64,000 bases of DNA from JABISG01 sp963581435 (GCA_963581435.1 CAUZOL010000002.1:1-64000); one strand, 5' to 3'; shown: positions 1-8,933, counted from the stretch's first letter. Numbers and translations: made by a program. The notes: generated by a model from the letters alone, not told the origin.

Positions 1-346
1 GATACTGCCGCTTCATCGTTGCGTCTCCGTCGTCCTTGACCTGAGAACCAAAGACACGGAGTCGTAGCGATTTTTGTCAATTCATGCAATTTGAAGACAC
101 GTTCTAAGCAGTCGGACGACATTTCTCGAACCGTTGGCTTTTCATGGCTGGCAAGTGGGAGACGCGGATCCTTTTAGAAACTGTGTCCATCGAGTAATCT
201 ACCTTTTGCTTCAAACTCATTGTGGCCCCTGGAACGGAGCCGAGCGGGTTCGGTTCCCGGCCATTCCCGCTTCAATACAAAACGGCTTTGACCTCCTCTT
301 TCACGGGGCGGAGCCGTTTCTCTCATTAGTTCTGGAATGACTGAAC
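1..346. other. Left-edge noncoding region
   Basis: I see no convincing gene here on the plus strand. On the minus strand an ATG at 16-14 is preceded by a GGAG-like sequence about 9 nt upstream, so a divergent gene may begin here and run off the left edge, but only five codons are visible. A weak hairpin (8-bp arms at 280-287 and 312-319) lies just upstream of the SDR gene. The small ORF at 134-340 has no recognisable features. Confidence 0.4.
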
Positions 347-1921
347 TTGGAAACGTCCACGCCCGCAGAAGACCGGCCCGCCCCCACTAGCGATGTCATC
401 AATCAGGCAATCGAGATCGTTGAGCAAATCGCCGACGACCGTGGGTTGCTGGCATTGCTGTCGGATGCGGACAGAAAACGACTGATGAGCGCGGTGGGAC
501 GAGTGTCCGACCCCGACCGGCCCTCGCGCAAGAAACTGCTGCGCGCGTTCAAGAAACGCGATCAGGCGGTGCTCGCCACCCAAAAATCCGAAGACGACGT
601 GCAACTCGCCGAGACCGGTATCCGCACACAACCGGGCATTCGTCGTTGGAAGATTCCTCATGCGCCGGCACCATTTGAAACGGAATCGGCACCCGCCGGT
701 GATCACCCGGAAGACCACTTCATCGGACGGCTGCAGGTTCCTCGCAGTTGCTACATCTGCAAAACGGATTACGAACGGCTGCACGTCTTCTACGATTCCT
801 TGTGTCCCGATTGTGCCGAACTGAATTGGACGCGACGGCAACAGACCACCGACCTCACCGGTCGCTATGCTTTGGTGACGGGCGGCCGCGTGAAGATTGG
901 CTATCACGTCGCCCTCAAACTGCTCGAAGCGGGCGCTCACGTTGTTGTCACCACGCGTTTTCCCTGTGACGCCGCCAAACGGTTTGCGGCCGAACATGAT
1001 AGCGGCGAGTGGATCGACCGATTGCAGATTCACGGCATCGACCTGAGGCACACACCCAGTGTCGAGGCGATGGCCGACCACCTCTGCGAAACGCTTCCCC
1101 GGCTCGATTTCCTTCTGAACAACGCGTGTCAGACGGTCCGCCGTCCGCCGGGATTCTATTCCCACCTGATGCAGGACGAGCGAAAACTGGCCGAGTCCCT
1201 TCCCGATTCGACGCGGCAGCTGCTCGAATCGTACGAGGCGATGCGGAGCAATGGCGTTAGCGGGACTCACGAACAGGGCATGCTGCCGGCTCAAGTGGAA
1301 GACAGTCTCGTCGGCATTCGTCAAGCGGCCGAACTTTCGCAGATTCCGTTAGCCCCCGGCGACACCGACTTTTCGACGGAACTCTTTCCCGCCGGGCAAC
1401 TCGATGGAGACCTACAGCAAGTCGATCTGCGTGCCGTTAACAGTTGGCGGCTGCGATTGGCCGACGTTCCAACGGTTGAACTGCTGGAAGTGCATTTGGT
1501 CAACGCGGTGGCCCCGTTCATTCTGAACGCTCGGCTGAAACCGTTGATGTTGAAGGTCCCCACACGCGACAAACACATCGTCAATGTTTCGGCGATGGAA
1601 GGCGTCTTTTTTCGGGCCTACAAAACCGACAAGCATCCGCATACGAACATGGCAAAGGCTGCGCTCAACATGTTGACGCGGACATCGGCCCAGGACTATG
1701 TCCGCGACGGCATCCACATGAATGCCGTCGATACCGGTTGGATCACCGATGAAGACCCGATCGAGATCACGAAACGCAAAGTGGAAGAAATGGGTTTCAG
1801 CCCTCCGCTGGACCAGATCGACGCTGCCGCGCGCATCTGCGATCCCATTTTCTCAGGGTTCCTCAGCGGCGAACACCTCTGGGGGAACTTTCTGAAGGAC
1901 TACCAGATTGCGAACTGGTAG
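347..1921 (+). CDS. SDR-family oxidoreductase with N-terminal Cys4 motif
   Basis: The predicted protein is 524 aa, about twice the usual length of a short-chain dehydrogenase/reductase. Residues 1-130 are helical and charged. A CX2C-X14-CX2C motif (C135, C138, C153, C156) looks like a small zinc-binding knuckle and sits directly before the Rossmann domain. The nucleotide motif TGGRVKIG is near residue 180 and NNAC near 258. S415 is the likely catalytic serine. The catalytic Tyr is ambiguous: the segment preceding KAALNML has T433-x3-K437, where classical SDRs have YxxxK, while a nearby Y425-x3-K429 fits the motif only by spacing. No ATG fits; the chosen start is a TTG at 347 with a weak ribosome-binding site, so the true start is uncertain. 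The substrate is unknown. The gene stands alone, converging with the minus-strand propeller gene downstream. Confidence 0.85.
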   Translation: METSTPAEDRPAPTSDVINQAIEIVEQIADDRGLLALLSDADRKRLMSAVGRVSDPDRPSRKKLLRAFKKRDQAVLATQKSEDDVQLAETGIRTQPGIRRWKIPHAPAPFETESAPAGDHPEDHFIGRLQVPRSCYICKTDYERLHVFYDSLCPDCAELNWTRRQQTTDLTGRYALVTGGRVKIGYHVALKLLEAGAHVVVTTRFPCDAAKRFAAEHDSGEWIDRLQIHGIDLRHTPSVEAMADHLCETLPRLDFLLNNACQTVRRPPGFYSHLMQDERKLAESLPDSTRQLLESYEAMRSNGVSGTHEQGMLPAQVEDSLVGIRQAAELSQIPLAPGDTDFSTELFPAGQLDGDLQQVDLRAVNSWRLRLADVPTVELLEVHLVNAVAPFILNARLKPLMLKVPTRDKHIVNVSAMEGVFFRAYKTDKHPHTNMAKAALNMLTRTSAQDYVRDGIHMNAVDTGWITDEDPIEITKRKVEEMGFSPPLDQIDAAARICDPIFSGFLSGEHLWGNFLKDYQIANW

Positions 1922-1960
1922 GCCGCGACGCGTACAAGCACGATCGCCTCACGAATATTG

Positions 1961-3403
1961 CTACTCCTTCGGTTTTTTGTCGGCCGGCCGTTTGACGCCT
2001 TTAGTTAAACAGTACAGCGAAGAGGCCGTGCGAATCAGTAGTTTGTTGCCGGCGATGGCGGGACTGGAGAGGCAAAGTTCTTCGAGCGGACTTCGCTCGA
2101 CGATTTCAAACTCCGGCCCGGCCTTGACCGCGTACGTCAAGCCGTCTTCGCTGAGAAAGAACAGATGGCCGTTGTAGGCCCACGGTGACGCTGTGAACGA
2201 ACCACGGGGCGAAAAGCGTCGTTTGCCGTAAACCTCTTTTCCGGTCTTTGCGTCATGGCAGGTCAGAAACCCGCGGTCGTAAAGCGTGTAGAGATAGTCG
2301 CCGTACACAATTTGCGACGGGTTGTACGACGATGATGTTCCCTCGTACCACGCGATGTGTTTGCTGTTCTTGAAGTCGCCATCGGGTGCGAGGTCTCCGG
2401 TTGCTCCCGGTCGCACGGCGAAAGTCGGCCGGTGTTTGTCGCCAATGTAGCCAGAGGCGATGTAACACAAACCGTGCGCCGCGAACGGCGAGGGAATCAC
2501 AAGGCCGGACATCTTTCCATCGAACTCCCACAGCAGCTTCCCTTCAAGCGAATAACTGCGATTCCGCTTCTGGCCGGGAACGACGATCTCAGTCCGGACG
2601 TCGTTCTTCCAGACAAACGGAGTTGCCCACGAGTGTGTTTCCTTGCGGGGAATTCTCCAGCGTTCGTCTCCCGAGACGGCGTCGAACGCAGCGATCCACG
2701 AACTCTCCCGGTTGTCGTAAACCACAATCACCTGACCGTCATGCACCACCGGAGAGGCGGCGGAACCGTAATCGAGAAATGTTTTCTGTGGTGCGATTCT
2801 TTTCGTCCACAACGGTTTCCCATTCAGGTCGTAGCAGAACAGGCCCAGATCGCCGAACAGGACGTACAATCGCTCGCCATCGGTTGTCGCCGTTTCGGCA
2901 GCATAAGTGCTCTTGGGATGCCGAGGCACTTGGGGGCGTCCGGTGTGGGCTTCGTGCTTCCAGAGTTCTTTGCCGGTGTTCATGTCGAAGCAATGCACCA
3001 TCCAGTGATGAATTCCCTTCAACGGCTTGCGCACGCCTAAGCCAAGGTAGAGCCCCTTGCCGGGCGTGAGGTTCTTTTCGTCGCTGACAACGGTACTCAG
3101 GAAAACGCGGTCACCCCACACAATTGGACACGACCAGCCCCACCCCGGAACGTTGGCCTTCCACTTCACGTTGTCGGTCGTCGTCCACTTGGTCGGCAGC
3201 CCCGCATTATCCGCTGCCACACCATCGGCATTCGCCCCCCGAAATCGGGGCCAATTATTCTGACCCTGTGCCGACGGTTGAAACGTCAGGAACAGCAACA
3301 TTCCGACAGCAAACAGCGACAACGTTCGCTTCAATGAAATGGCGCAGGAATTCGATGTGCCGAAACAGCGTCGCGAAAACGATGTTTGCGTTTGTGGTGC
3401 CAT
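1961..3403 (-). CDS. Secreted PQQ-like beta-propeller protein
   Basis: A 480-aa protein with an N-terminal signal peptide (hydrophobic stretch around residues 26-42, ending near SAQGQ) followed by the WPRFRGANADG motif that is very common at the mature start of planctomycete PQQ-like propeller proteins. Repeated W/F-rich blades such as GKPLWTKR, GKELWKHE and DERWRIP cover the rest, as in the eight-bladed quinoprotein fold. No dehydrogenase active-site signature was recognised, so this is probably a structural or binding propeller in the periplasm rather than a quinoprotein enzyme. The open frame extends to 3610 but would overlap the end of the PPK2 gene and places 69 unrelated residues before the signal peptide, so the ATG at 3403 is chosen. 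It ends tail-to-tail with the SDR gene. Confidence 0.85.
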   Translation of the reverse strand: MAPQTQTSFSRRCFGTSNSCAISLKRTLSLFAVGMLLFLTFQPSAQGQNNWPRFRGANADGVAADNAGLPTKWTTTDNVKWKANVPGWGWSCPIVWGDRVFLSTVVSDEKNLTPGKGLYLGLGVRKPLKGIHHWMVHCFDMNTGKELWKHEAHTGRPQVPRHPKSTYAAETATTDGERLYVLFGDLGLFCYDLNGKPLWTKRIAPQKTFLDYGSAASPVVHDGQVIVVYDNRESSWIAAFDAVSGDERWRIPRKETHSWATPFVWKNDVRTEIVVPGQKRNRSYSLEGKLLWEFDGKMSGLVIPSPFAAHGLCYIASGYIGDKHRPTFAVRPGATGDLAPDGDFKNSKHIAWYEGTSSSYNPSQIVYGDYLYTLYDRGFLTCHDAKTGKEVYGKRRFSPRGSFTASPWAYNGHLFFLSEDGLTYAVKAGPEFEIVERSPLEELCLSSPAIAGNKLLIRTASSLYCLTKGVKRPADKKPKE

Positions 3404-3521
3404 GTGTGTGATCCAGAGTTTCGGTGTTGATTCTGCCGCGTGTTGTTCGATGGTATCAAATCCACAACGGTGCCTGTCAATGCGATGCGCGGATTGGCAG
3501 AAGTTGGCACAAGGGAATGCG

Positions 3522-4337
3522 TTATTCAATGCGAATGTTTGCGATCCCCTCTTCCGCTGGTGAAAATTTCGGGTCGAGTTCCCTGAGAGTTTCGACGAGT
3601 GTCCGGGCAATCGCCAGATTGCGGTACCATTTCTGGTTGGCGGGGATGACGTGCCAGGGGGCCCATTCGGTCGTGCATTGATTGAGCATCTCCTCGAAGG
3701 CCTCCATGTAGCGATCCCAGTCCTTACGTTTATTCAGGTCTTCAATCGAGAACTTCCAGTTCTTGGCCGGGTCGTCGAGCCTGGCTTGCAGGCGTTCCTT
3801 CTGTTCCTTCTCCGAAATGTGCAGGAAGATTTTGACGATGGTGGTGTCGCTGGCGCAGAGCATTTTTTCGAATTGATTGATCTGCTCATAGCGCGGCCGC
3901 CAAACCGATTCGGGGACGATATCTTCCACGCGGACAACGAGCACGTCTTCATAGTGCGAGCGATTGAAGACGCCGAACATGCCCGCACCGGGGGTCCGGT
4001 AGTGGACGCGCCACAGGAAGTCGTGGCGTAGTTCTTCGCTGGTGGGCGCTTTGAACGACCACACGCGCACGCCCTGTGGGTTCACGCCGCGGAACACGTG
4101 GCGAATGGTGCCGTCTTTGCCGCCGGCGTCCATCGCCTGCAGAACGACAAGCAACTTGCGACGGCCCTCGGCATAAAACCGCCGTTGAAGTTCGATCAAC
4201 TCCTCCCGCAATTCGTAGAACTCCTCTTCGGCTTCCCCACGGTTGTCGTGGAAGTCTTTCCCTTTGGGCGAGCGATCGTTCAGTTTGATTGCGTTGCCGG
4301 GCTGCAGTCGATGGCGAAAGGGCATGGTGTGCTCCAC
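3522..4337 (-). CDS. ppk2: Polyphosphate kinase 2 family (polyphosphate:nucleotide phosphotransferase)
   Basis: A 271-aa soluble protein of the PPK2 family, which moves phosphate between polyphosphate and nucleotides in the cytoplasm. The Walker A-type loop MDAGGKDG lies at residues 69-76. The following block (HVFRGVNPQGVRVWSF, then the HYRTPGAGMFGVFNRSHYED region) and the C-terminal WHVIPANQKWYRNL are typical of the PPK2 subgroup with an N-terminal RLQPG segment, which in characterised members phosphorylates AMP and/or ADP; the exact nucleotide preference cannot be read here. Length matches the family. The start could also be the Met at residue 5. It lies 118 nt upstream of the propeller gene on the same strand, which need not imply a shared function. 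Confidence 0.92.
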   Translation of the reverse strand: MEHTMPFRHRLQPGNAIKLNDRSPKGKDFHDNRGEAEEEFYELREELIELQRRFYAEGRRKLLVVLQAMDAGGKDGTIRHVFRGVNPQGVRVWSFKAPTSEELRHDFLWRVHYRTPGAGMFGVFNRSHYEDVLVVRVEDIVPESVWRPRYEQINQFEKMLCASDTTIVKIFLHISEKEQKERLQARLDDPAKNWKFSIEDLNKRKDWDRYMEAFEEMLNQCTTEWAPWHVIPANQKWYRNLAIARTLVETLRELDPKFSPAEEGIANIRIE

Positions 4338-4465
4338 TGTGGTTGTCGTTCTTTGTGGTTGTCGGGCTCTGGTGAATCGTCATCGCTCACTGTACGCGTT
4401 CAGCTGTCAGCTTTCAGCACAAAACCGAGGAATCCGCCTCCTGCATGTGCGATTATGCACTTAGC

Positions 4466-4483
4466 CGCCTCGCTTGCGAGGCG
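4466..4483. repeat. Short palindrome, TTAGCC class
   Basis: Perfect hairpin with two 8-bp arms and a 2-nt TT loop, preceded by TTAGC and followed by TGAAC. A very similar architecture (TTAGCC, GC-rich 8-bp arms, 2-nt loop, GTG) is present at 24122-24139, and a related one with one mismatch at 29491-29508, which suggests a dispersed family. Confidence 0.7.
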
Positions 4484-4501
4484 TGAACATGCCGGGCTGT
4501 C

Positions 4502-4564
4502 GTAGTGGTGGCTTCCAGACGCCACACATATTCATGCAGCGCGGCGGCTGGACGCCACCACTAC
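4502..4564. repeat. Paired inverted REP-like element with GTAG foot
   Basis: The left arm (4502-4523) begins GTAGTGGTGGC, contains its own imperfect hairpin (GTGGC...GCCAC), and is matched by an inverted right arm (4543-4564) ending GCCACCACTAC. Arms differ at two positions. A GTAG tetranucleotide at the hairpin foot is the hallmark of REP sequences recognised by RAYT (TnpA-REP) enzymes in other bacteria; the assignment here is by analogy. Confidence 0.65.
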
Positions 4565-4812
4565 GGGGAATTGGATACTTATTCAGCACTCGATTCTCGG
4601 AAAGCGTTCCGTGCGGCGGAATTGCCCGCAGAATTCAAAGTTTCCCCCAACTCCCGGCAAGCAAATTGAAGCCGATGCCCCGCAATGGTCGAAAACAGAA
4701 AACACGGAACGATCCGCAAACTCAAACTTTCAGCGGCCCCCTGTTTGGCCGAATGTGATCAGTCGTCTCGTGAAACTTCGATGTCGCGTGGCCCCCACTC
4801 CGGAAAACCAAC

Positions 4813-5055
4813 ATGCCGACAGAAATCGTGAATACACTGACGGACGATCAGATTGCTCTGATTGGTTGTTTCGTGGCGCTGGTGGTCTCCGGGACCGTGA
4901 TGTCGCTGAGTTACTATGTCGGCAGAGGGCGGCGGAGCGAGTCGTCAGAATCGACACGGCTGGATGCGGATGTGATACCGTTGCCCAGAACGGTCGTCGC
5001 CCAAGACGATGCGGAAGACGACCGCGCGAACGCCCCCCACAAAGACGCTGCCTGA
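4813..5055 (+). CDS. Small single-pass membrane protein, unknown function
   Basis: An 80-aa ORF with one clear hydrophobic helix (about residues 13-36, IALIGCFVALVVSGTVMSLS) followed by a basic patch GRGRR and an acidic, low-complexity tail. This is a plausible inner-membrane anchor with a cytoplasmic tail. I do not recognise a family. Support is limited to the TM pattern, the ATG and the lack of a competing gene. It converges with the minus-strand gene at 5071, leaving only 15 nt between stops. Confidence 0.5.
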   Translation: MPTEIVNTLTDDQIALIGCFVALVVSGTVMSLSYYVGRGRRSESSESTRLDADVIPLPRTVVAQDDAEDDRANAPHKDAA

Positions 5056-5070
5056 ATCTGTCGGGTGTCC

Positions 5071-5625
5071 TCAGTTGGGCTGCTTGAGCAGGTCGATGGA
5101 TTCACCGTTGCGAATGGGGTGCAGCCGCACGATTCTGGTGATCTTCCAGTCGTCCTCGACGCGCCGCCAGGTCAATTCCCACCGGGTTGCCCCGCGTCCA
5201 CCCAAATTCGATGCCTTGCCGGTGATTGTGCCGTTGGCGCGAAAATGAGAGATTCCAATCGAGTCTTCCGCTTCCATCCGCACGTGCAGATCGGTGATCC
5301 GCATGTCGTCGCCGACGTCGTACAGCGTCAAGGGAACGGAAATCCGCGCCCGCAACTTGTCTTCTCTTGGCGATAGAAAACTGAGCGTGCCTTCGATGTC
5401 ATCCTGTCGAACGGCATCGGCCAGCAAATATACCTTCGCCTCGATCTGTTCGGACTCGGTAACGACGGCTTGCTCGATGAAAAAGATGCCCACCATCAAC
5501 CCGACCATCGCCAACGCCGCGCCGAGAAATACGCTCCGCTGAGTCACGCTGAATCTGTAGACCAGGAACGCGCCGATGGCGAGGCAGACTAAAATTGGCG
5601 GCCAGGGAGTTTCGGTGAACCACAT
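5071..5625 (-). CDS. Membrane protein with NTF2-like periplasmic domain
   Basis: A 184-aa protein. Two hydrophobic helices cover about residues 8-22 and 31-49, followed by an approximately 130-aa domain of alternating strands and helices ending in the pattern ATRWELTWRRVEDDWKITRI, which is typical of NTF2/SnoaL-like or DUF4440-type folds. No catalytic role can be assigned. The frame is open to 5706, but the first 27 codons are not hydrophobic and the Met at 5625 immediately precedes the first TM helix, so that start is preferred. A 62-bp inverted repeat lies between this gene and the HTTM gene upstream. Confidence 0.75.
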   Translation of the reverse strand: MWFTETPWPPILVCLAIGAFLVYRFSVTQRSVFLGAALAMVGLMVGIFFIEQAVVTESEQIEAKVYLLADAVRQDDIEGTLSFLSPREDKLRARISVPLTLYDVGDDMRITDLHVRMEAEDSIGISHFRANGTITGKASNLGGRGATRWELTWRRVEDDWKITRIVRLHPIRNGESIDLLKQPN

Positions 5626-5818
5626 GCTGAGATGCCCGCCAATGTGGAGACCGGCCCGATTGGACGAGCCGGTTGTGGGAATGGAATTCTGCCGCGCCGC
5701 GATCAAAAAAAATTGCGACGGTCATCCCAGTGTAGGGAACCGGGCCGGTTTCTGCGACACTTTCACCGACGTACGTCGCGAAACGGTACCGTTCGGTCGG
5801 CGTACCAAGCAATGGATT

Positions 5819-5880
5819 GGGTGCCACTGGCGTGTCGCCAGTGCAGCTAGGTTGGCACTGGCGACACGCCAGTGGCACCC
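5819..5880. repeat. Perfect 26-bp inverted repeat
   Basis: Arms 5819-5844 and 5855-5880 are perfectly complementary with a 10-nt spacer. Each arm itself contains a smaller hairpin (CACTGGCG / CGCCAGTG around a 3-nt loop), so the element is a head-to-head pair of small hairpins. It is placed between the stop of the HTTM gene (5900) and the start of the NTF2-like gene (5625). It lacks a T-tract, so it is not a standard intrinsic terminator. Confidence 0.85.
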
Positions 5881-5899
5881 CTTTCACGCTTGTTGCCCA

Positions 5900-7438
5900 T
5901 CAGTTAGCAACGGGCGGCTTGATGTTCGCCTTGAGTACGATGCGTTTTCGCATCACCTCTTGTCCTCCGGACTTCAAGACGAAGAAGTACTCTCCCGGAT
6001 CCAGAATTTCGTTGAGCGAATAGTAGAAGTTCGCGCGCGTCGTCTCCCGCGAAACAACCTGCCCAACGCGGTCGAGTTGATTCCCGCGACTATCGAACAG
6101 ATTGCATTCCAGCCACATGTCGTGATGTGGCACGTTGAGGCCGACCTGAGCTGCGATCATCTCGCCCTGCCGATATTCGTCGCGGCGATCCAGCAGCAAC
6201 CCACCGACAAAACCCGTGCCAAGTTCAAATGTATCGAACATGTCTTTGGTCCGCATCGGCTGCGGGGCGGCAAGCATTCGCGCAATCAAATTGGTGTCGG
6301 TAATTTCTTTCAACGCATACGGTCCCTCGGGACGGCGTACGCCATAGCGGTCCAAGCGGTGTTCCACCTCAACTCCAACCACCGTCACGCCCAGCATCAT
6401 CAGGCAGTAGACAATTGGTGAAGGCAGACGGAAACGTCCGCCTGCTTCTGGAGCCGCCGCGCTAACCGCGGCCGGGACGCTCTTTGATTGCCAACCCATT
6501 TTGTCGCGAACCGTGGAGAACCACGCGCCAAATTTGAGTGCGGTCCGTTCATCGATAAACGCAAAGTAAATCGAAATGCAGACCATCGGGAAGACGTACA
6601 GGCCGAGTACCAGACACGTCGCCAAATGGAACATTGTCCCCATTGCTATCATCACGGTTCGGCCCCACCCCCGCCAAACGAGAAACAAAAACAGCACTTC
6701 CCAAACGATTGAGATGTAGGCCATGAAAACCATAGACGCCGGATACAGCGACAGGTATTCTCCGATGGGATTGTTGTAGTTGACGTTGGTAAGCAACCAC
6801 GTTTGCATTTGTTCGCCGCTAAAAAATTCCGGCGTATGCATTTTGGTAATGGCTGCGCCGAAATAAACGATGCCAATCATCAATTGCATCAGCCGTTGCG
6901 GCCAAATCGCAAACCGGGGCAACGTTGCGGCGGCCGTATTCTCGCCGGCTCTTAACTGTTTCCGTTTTTTCAGCCAGGCATCGACCGACCAGATGCCACC
7001 GCTGTGCGATAGCGACAGCAGCAGCATAATATGCGCCGCGATGACCGAGTACTTTGTGATCGTGCTGACCGAGTCGCAGAGATTCAAATAGACGAACAGC
7101 AAGGTGGCTGCCGGAAGCGAAAACCGCGTTTTCCACCCCACTGCAGAAGAAAACAGGAAGAAAATCAGCAGTGTGTGAAGCGCCACGACAACGCCGCCGG
7201 AAAACAACGGCAGCATGTTGTACCAGCCGTAATTAAACCAGAGCGGTGTCGGCGCACCATCCGTCGAATACAACTCGCGCGCCAGCGACCAGCGGGCCAG
7301 CATCGGAACCAGCAGGGCCAATGGCATCAGAATCCGCACGATGGCCAAGCCGTATGGAACTTCCTCAGCATAGAAAAAGCGTGAAAAGCGGTTGCGGACG
7401 CCCTGATCGTTTGCAAGAGCCGGCTGGTCGATCGACAT
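5900..7438 (-). CDS. HTTM-domain membrane protein (vitamin K-dependent gamma-carboxylase-like)
   Basis: A 512-aa protein with many hydrophobic helices in residues 25-330 and a soluble, beta-rich C-terminal region of about 140 aa. The helical part resembles the HTTM family, bacterial homologues of the vitamin K-dependent gamma-glutamyl carboxylase. The segment IVYFGAAITKMHTPEFFSG aligns by pattern with the carboxylase region holding the catalytic lysine, and a Lys is present there. Whether it carboxylates anything is unknown. The ATG at 7438 begins MSIDQPALANDQG, cytosolic and hydrophilic before the first helix. It lies 57 nt downstream of a gene for a smaller membrane-anchored protein on the same strand, and the two probably form an operon. 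Confidence 0.88.
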   Translation of the reverse strand: MSIDQPALANDQGVRNRFSRFFYAEEVPYGLAIVRILMPLALLVPMLARWSLARELYSTDGAPTPLWFNYGWYNMLPLFSGGVVVALHTLLIFFLFSSAVGWKTRFSLPAATLLFVYLNLCDSVSTITKYSVIAAHIMLLLSLSHSGGIWSVDAWLKKRKQLRAGENTAAATLPRFAIWPQRLMQLMIGIVYFGAAITKMHTPEFFSGEQMQTWLLTNVNYNNPIGEYLSLYPASMVFMAYISIVWEVLFLFLVWRGWGRTVMIAMGTMFHLATCLVLGLYVFPMVCISIYFAFIDERTALKFGAWFSTVRDKMGWQSKSVPAAVSAAAPEAGGRFRLPSPIVYCLMMLGVTVVGVEVEHRLDRYGVRRPEGPYALKEITDTNLIARMLAAPQPMRTKDMFDTFELGTGFVGGLLLDRRDEYRQGEMIAAQVGLNVPHHDMWLECNLFDSRGNQLDRVGQVVSRETTRANFYYSLNEILDPGEYFFVLKSGGQEVMRKRIVLKANIKPPVAN

Positions 7439-7495
7439 GGGTGATTCCTAAACTGAATGCGGGAGCTGGGTGGGTCGAAAGGAACTCAGCGGATT

Positions 7496-8191
7496 TCAAT
7501 TGGCGCTTTTGCCACCAGCCCACGATTCGGCCGGCGCTTCTCCTGCGTCTTTGCTTGGCTCGTGAAAGGCCGAACGGGATGCCCGGTTTTTCATTGGCGA
7601 AACGTTGTAAAACAGCCGTCCCTTGCGAGAGTCGGCAATGAGGCGGGGGTTATTGGAAATGCAAATTGCGTTCTGGTAGTTCAACCAGTAACCTTGTCTT
7701 TTCAGGACGTCGCCCTCGCCGTTGAGAACGTATCGGACGTGGTGGTAGATGTGCTGGTCCTTTTCTTCCCCGTGCCGACGGTTGTAGACCCGATCGGGCA
7801 GGTTGTATTTTTTGGGCCAACACTGTTCGACGACGTAAATTCGCCGCATCGGTTCGTGCTTAGTGTGCTTCAGGCAGTTCATCGCCATCTTGGGCGCGAA
7901 CAGGCAAAAGGCATCGTAATGTCGACGGCCGATGGCGCCGTACGGTTTGACCTCACCCCACGGCCCCGGTCCCAGTTCGTAGAACTTGCCAGGCTCACCA
8001 TCCTGGCCAACGGTCTCTCCAACGAGTTGCAACCGACTCGCATGAGACGACCAGCCGCAGAACATGTCCCACACGATGAAGTACATCGCCGGATGCGCTG
8101 AGACCTTGTAGTTGACGGCATGCGATACGACTCCATATCCCAAGATGCCGAGATAACCGGTGATGACCAGATGTGTCAGCCAGCGTTTCAT
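7496..8191 (-). CDS. Membrane-anchored partner of the HTTM protein, unknown function
   Basis: A 231-aa protein starting MKRWLTHLVITGYLGILGYG, with one N-terminal TM helix and a soluble domain of about 200 aa rich in Tyr, His and Trp (for example HYDAFCLFAPKMAMNCLKH and KDQHIYHHVRYVL). The frame is open to 8311, but the extra 40 residues contain no recognisable feature and the Met at 8191 precedes the TM helix, so I chose it. I recall similar proteins next to HTTM genes in other planctomycetes but cannot name a family. The 57-nt spacing to the HTTM gene supports a joint role, perhaps substrate or partner presentation at the membrane. Confidence 0.75.
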   Translation of the reverse strand: MKRWLTHLVITGYLGILGYGVVSHAVNYKVSAHPAMYFIVWDMFCGWSSHASRLQLVGETVGQDGEPGKFYELGPGPWGEVKPYGAIGRRHYDAFCLFAPKMAMNCLKHTKHEPMRRIYVVEQCWPKKYNLPDRVYNRRHGEEKDQHIYHHVRYVLNGEGDVLKRQGYWLNYQNAICISNNPRLIADSRKGRLFYNVSPMKNRASRSAFHEPSKDAGEAPAESWAGGKSAN

Positions 8192-8933
8192 CCCATCAAC
8201 CTTCCATGGTTCAATGTGGGGCAACGAATTCAGGTCCGGCGTTTGCGCGCCGGTCCCGTTGATGTCGGAACTCTCAAAGTCGCCGACAAGTGCGAAGAAC
8301 GGAATTCTCAAGATTGTCGAGATTAGGTCAAGATCAAGCTGCCTTCGACCGACACGAAGTTCTGAGAATTCACAGAATTATTCCAGCGGAAATCCGAAAC
8401 GGCCTTCTCGATCGGCCACGCTAAATCAACGGCAAACCCGGTCTGCACGAGAAATACGCACATTTCCCGAGTGTTTCGATGCCGGAAATGCTCGGCGGAG
8501 AAAACCGAGACCAAAACGTTGTCGCAGACAACGTGGTCGAATCTCAGGCCGACTGAAGCACCTGATACAGCGGCGAAATCCGGAAGATTTCCGCAGTGTT
8601 GCAATGGCGCAAGAGACGCAACAGATGTACCCATCGGGGTTTATCGTATTTTATCTGAACTTGTTCCACGTGAGAAATCCCCAGACAACCAGCCCGTTGA
8701 GCCGTCCGACTTGCGGGATGTGTCCGCATTGAGCATTGGCGGGCTGCCTTCATTTTGACGTCTCAAAACACCCGCCAATCGGAATCTGACGGTATCCGCA
8801 AGTCGCATCCTGTCATGGCATTGCTCCATCTGGCGCAGATCGTCATAATGGGCGGCCCGTCGCGACCTTGATGAATACGATGAAAACATGGGGCGGACTT
8901 TCCGTCCCGACAAATTTTAGAGGATAAACACTG
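8192..8933. other. Intergenic region upstream of the split PFOR genes
   Basis: About 740 bp between the divergent HTTM-partner gene and the PFOR genes. Short ORFs on both strands (for instance 8323-8634 minus) overlap each other and show no domain, signal or TM pattern. It must contain promoters for both directions, but I could not define -10/-35 boxes with confidence. An AGAGGA ribosome-binding site lies just before the ATG at 8934. Confidence 0.5.

Larger units (their letters stand above)
4338..4812. other. Intergenic region with palindromic repeats
   Basis: This 475-bp gap separates the divergent PPK2 gene and a small plus-strand membrane ORF. It holds two palindromic elements, described separately at 4466-4483 and 4502-4564. 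No coding sequence is convincing; the short ORFs across it run through the repeats. Confidence 0.6.

Noticed and set aside
326..1324. 332-aa open frame antisense to the SDR gene
   Set aside because: Opposite a recognised Rossmann domain; no motif of its own.
425..1660. Reading the SDR as a standard short-chain dehydrogenase with YxxxK at 425-429
   Set aside because: Spacing to S415 (10 residues) and to the KAAL helix does not match the usual pattern, so I left the catalytic assignment open.
3404..3610. 69-residue N-terminal extension of the PQQ-like protein
   Set aside because: It overlaps the PPK2 gene end and would bury the signal peptide.
8323..8634. 103-aa minus-strand ORF in the gap before the PFOR genes
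   Set aside because: Overlaps other random ORFs and shows no TM, signal, domain or ribosome-binding site.
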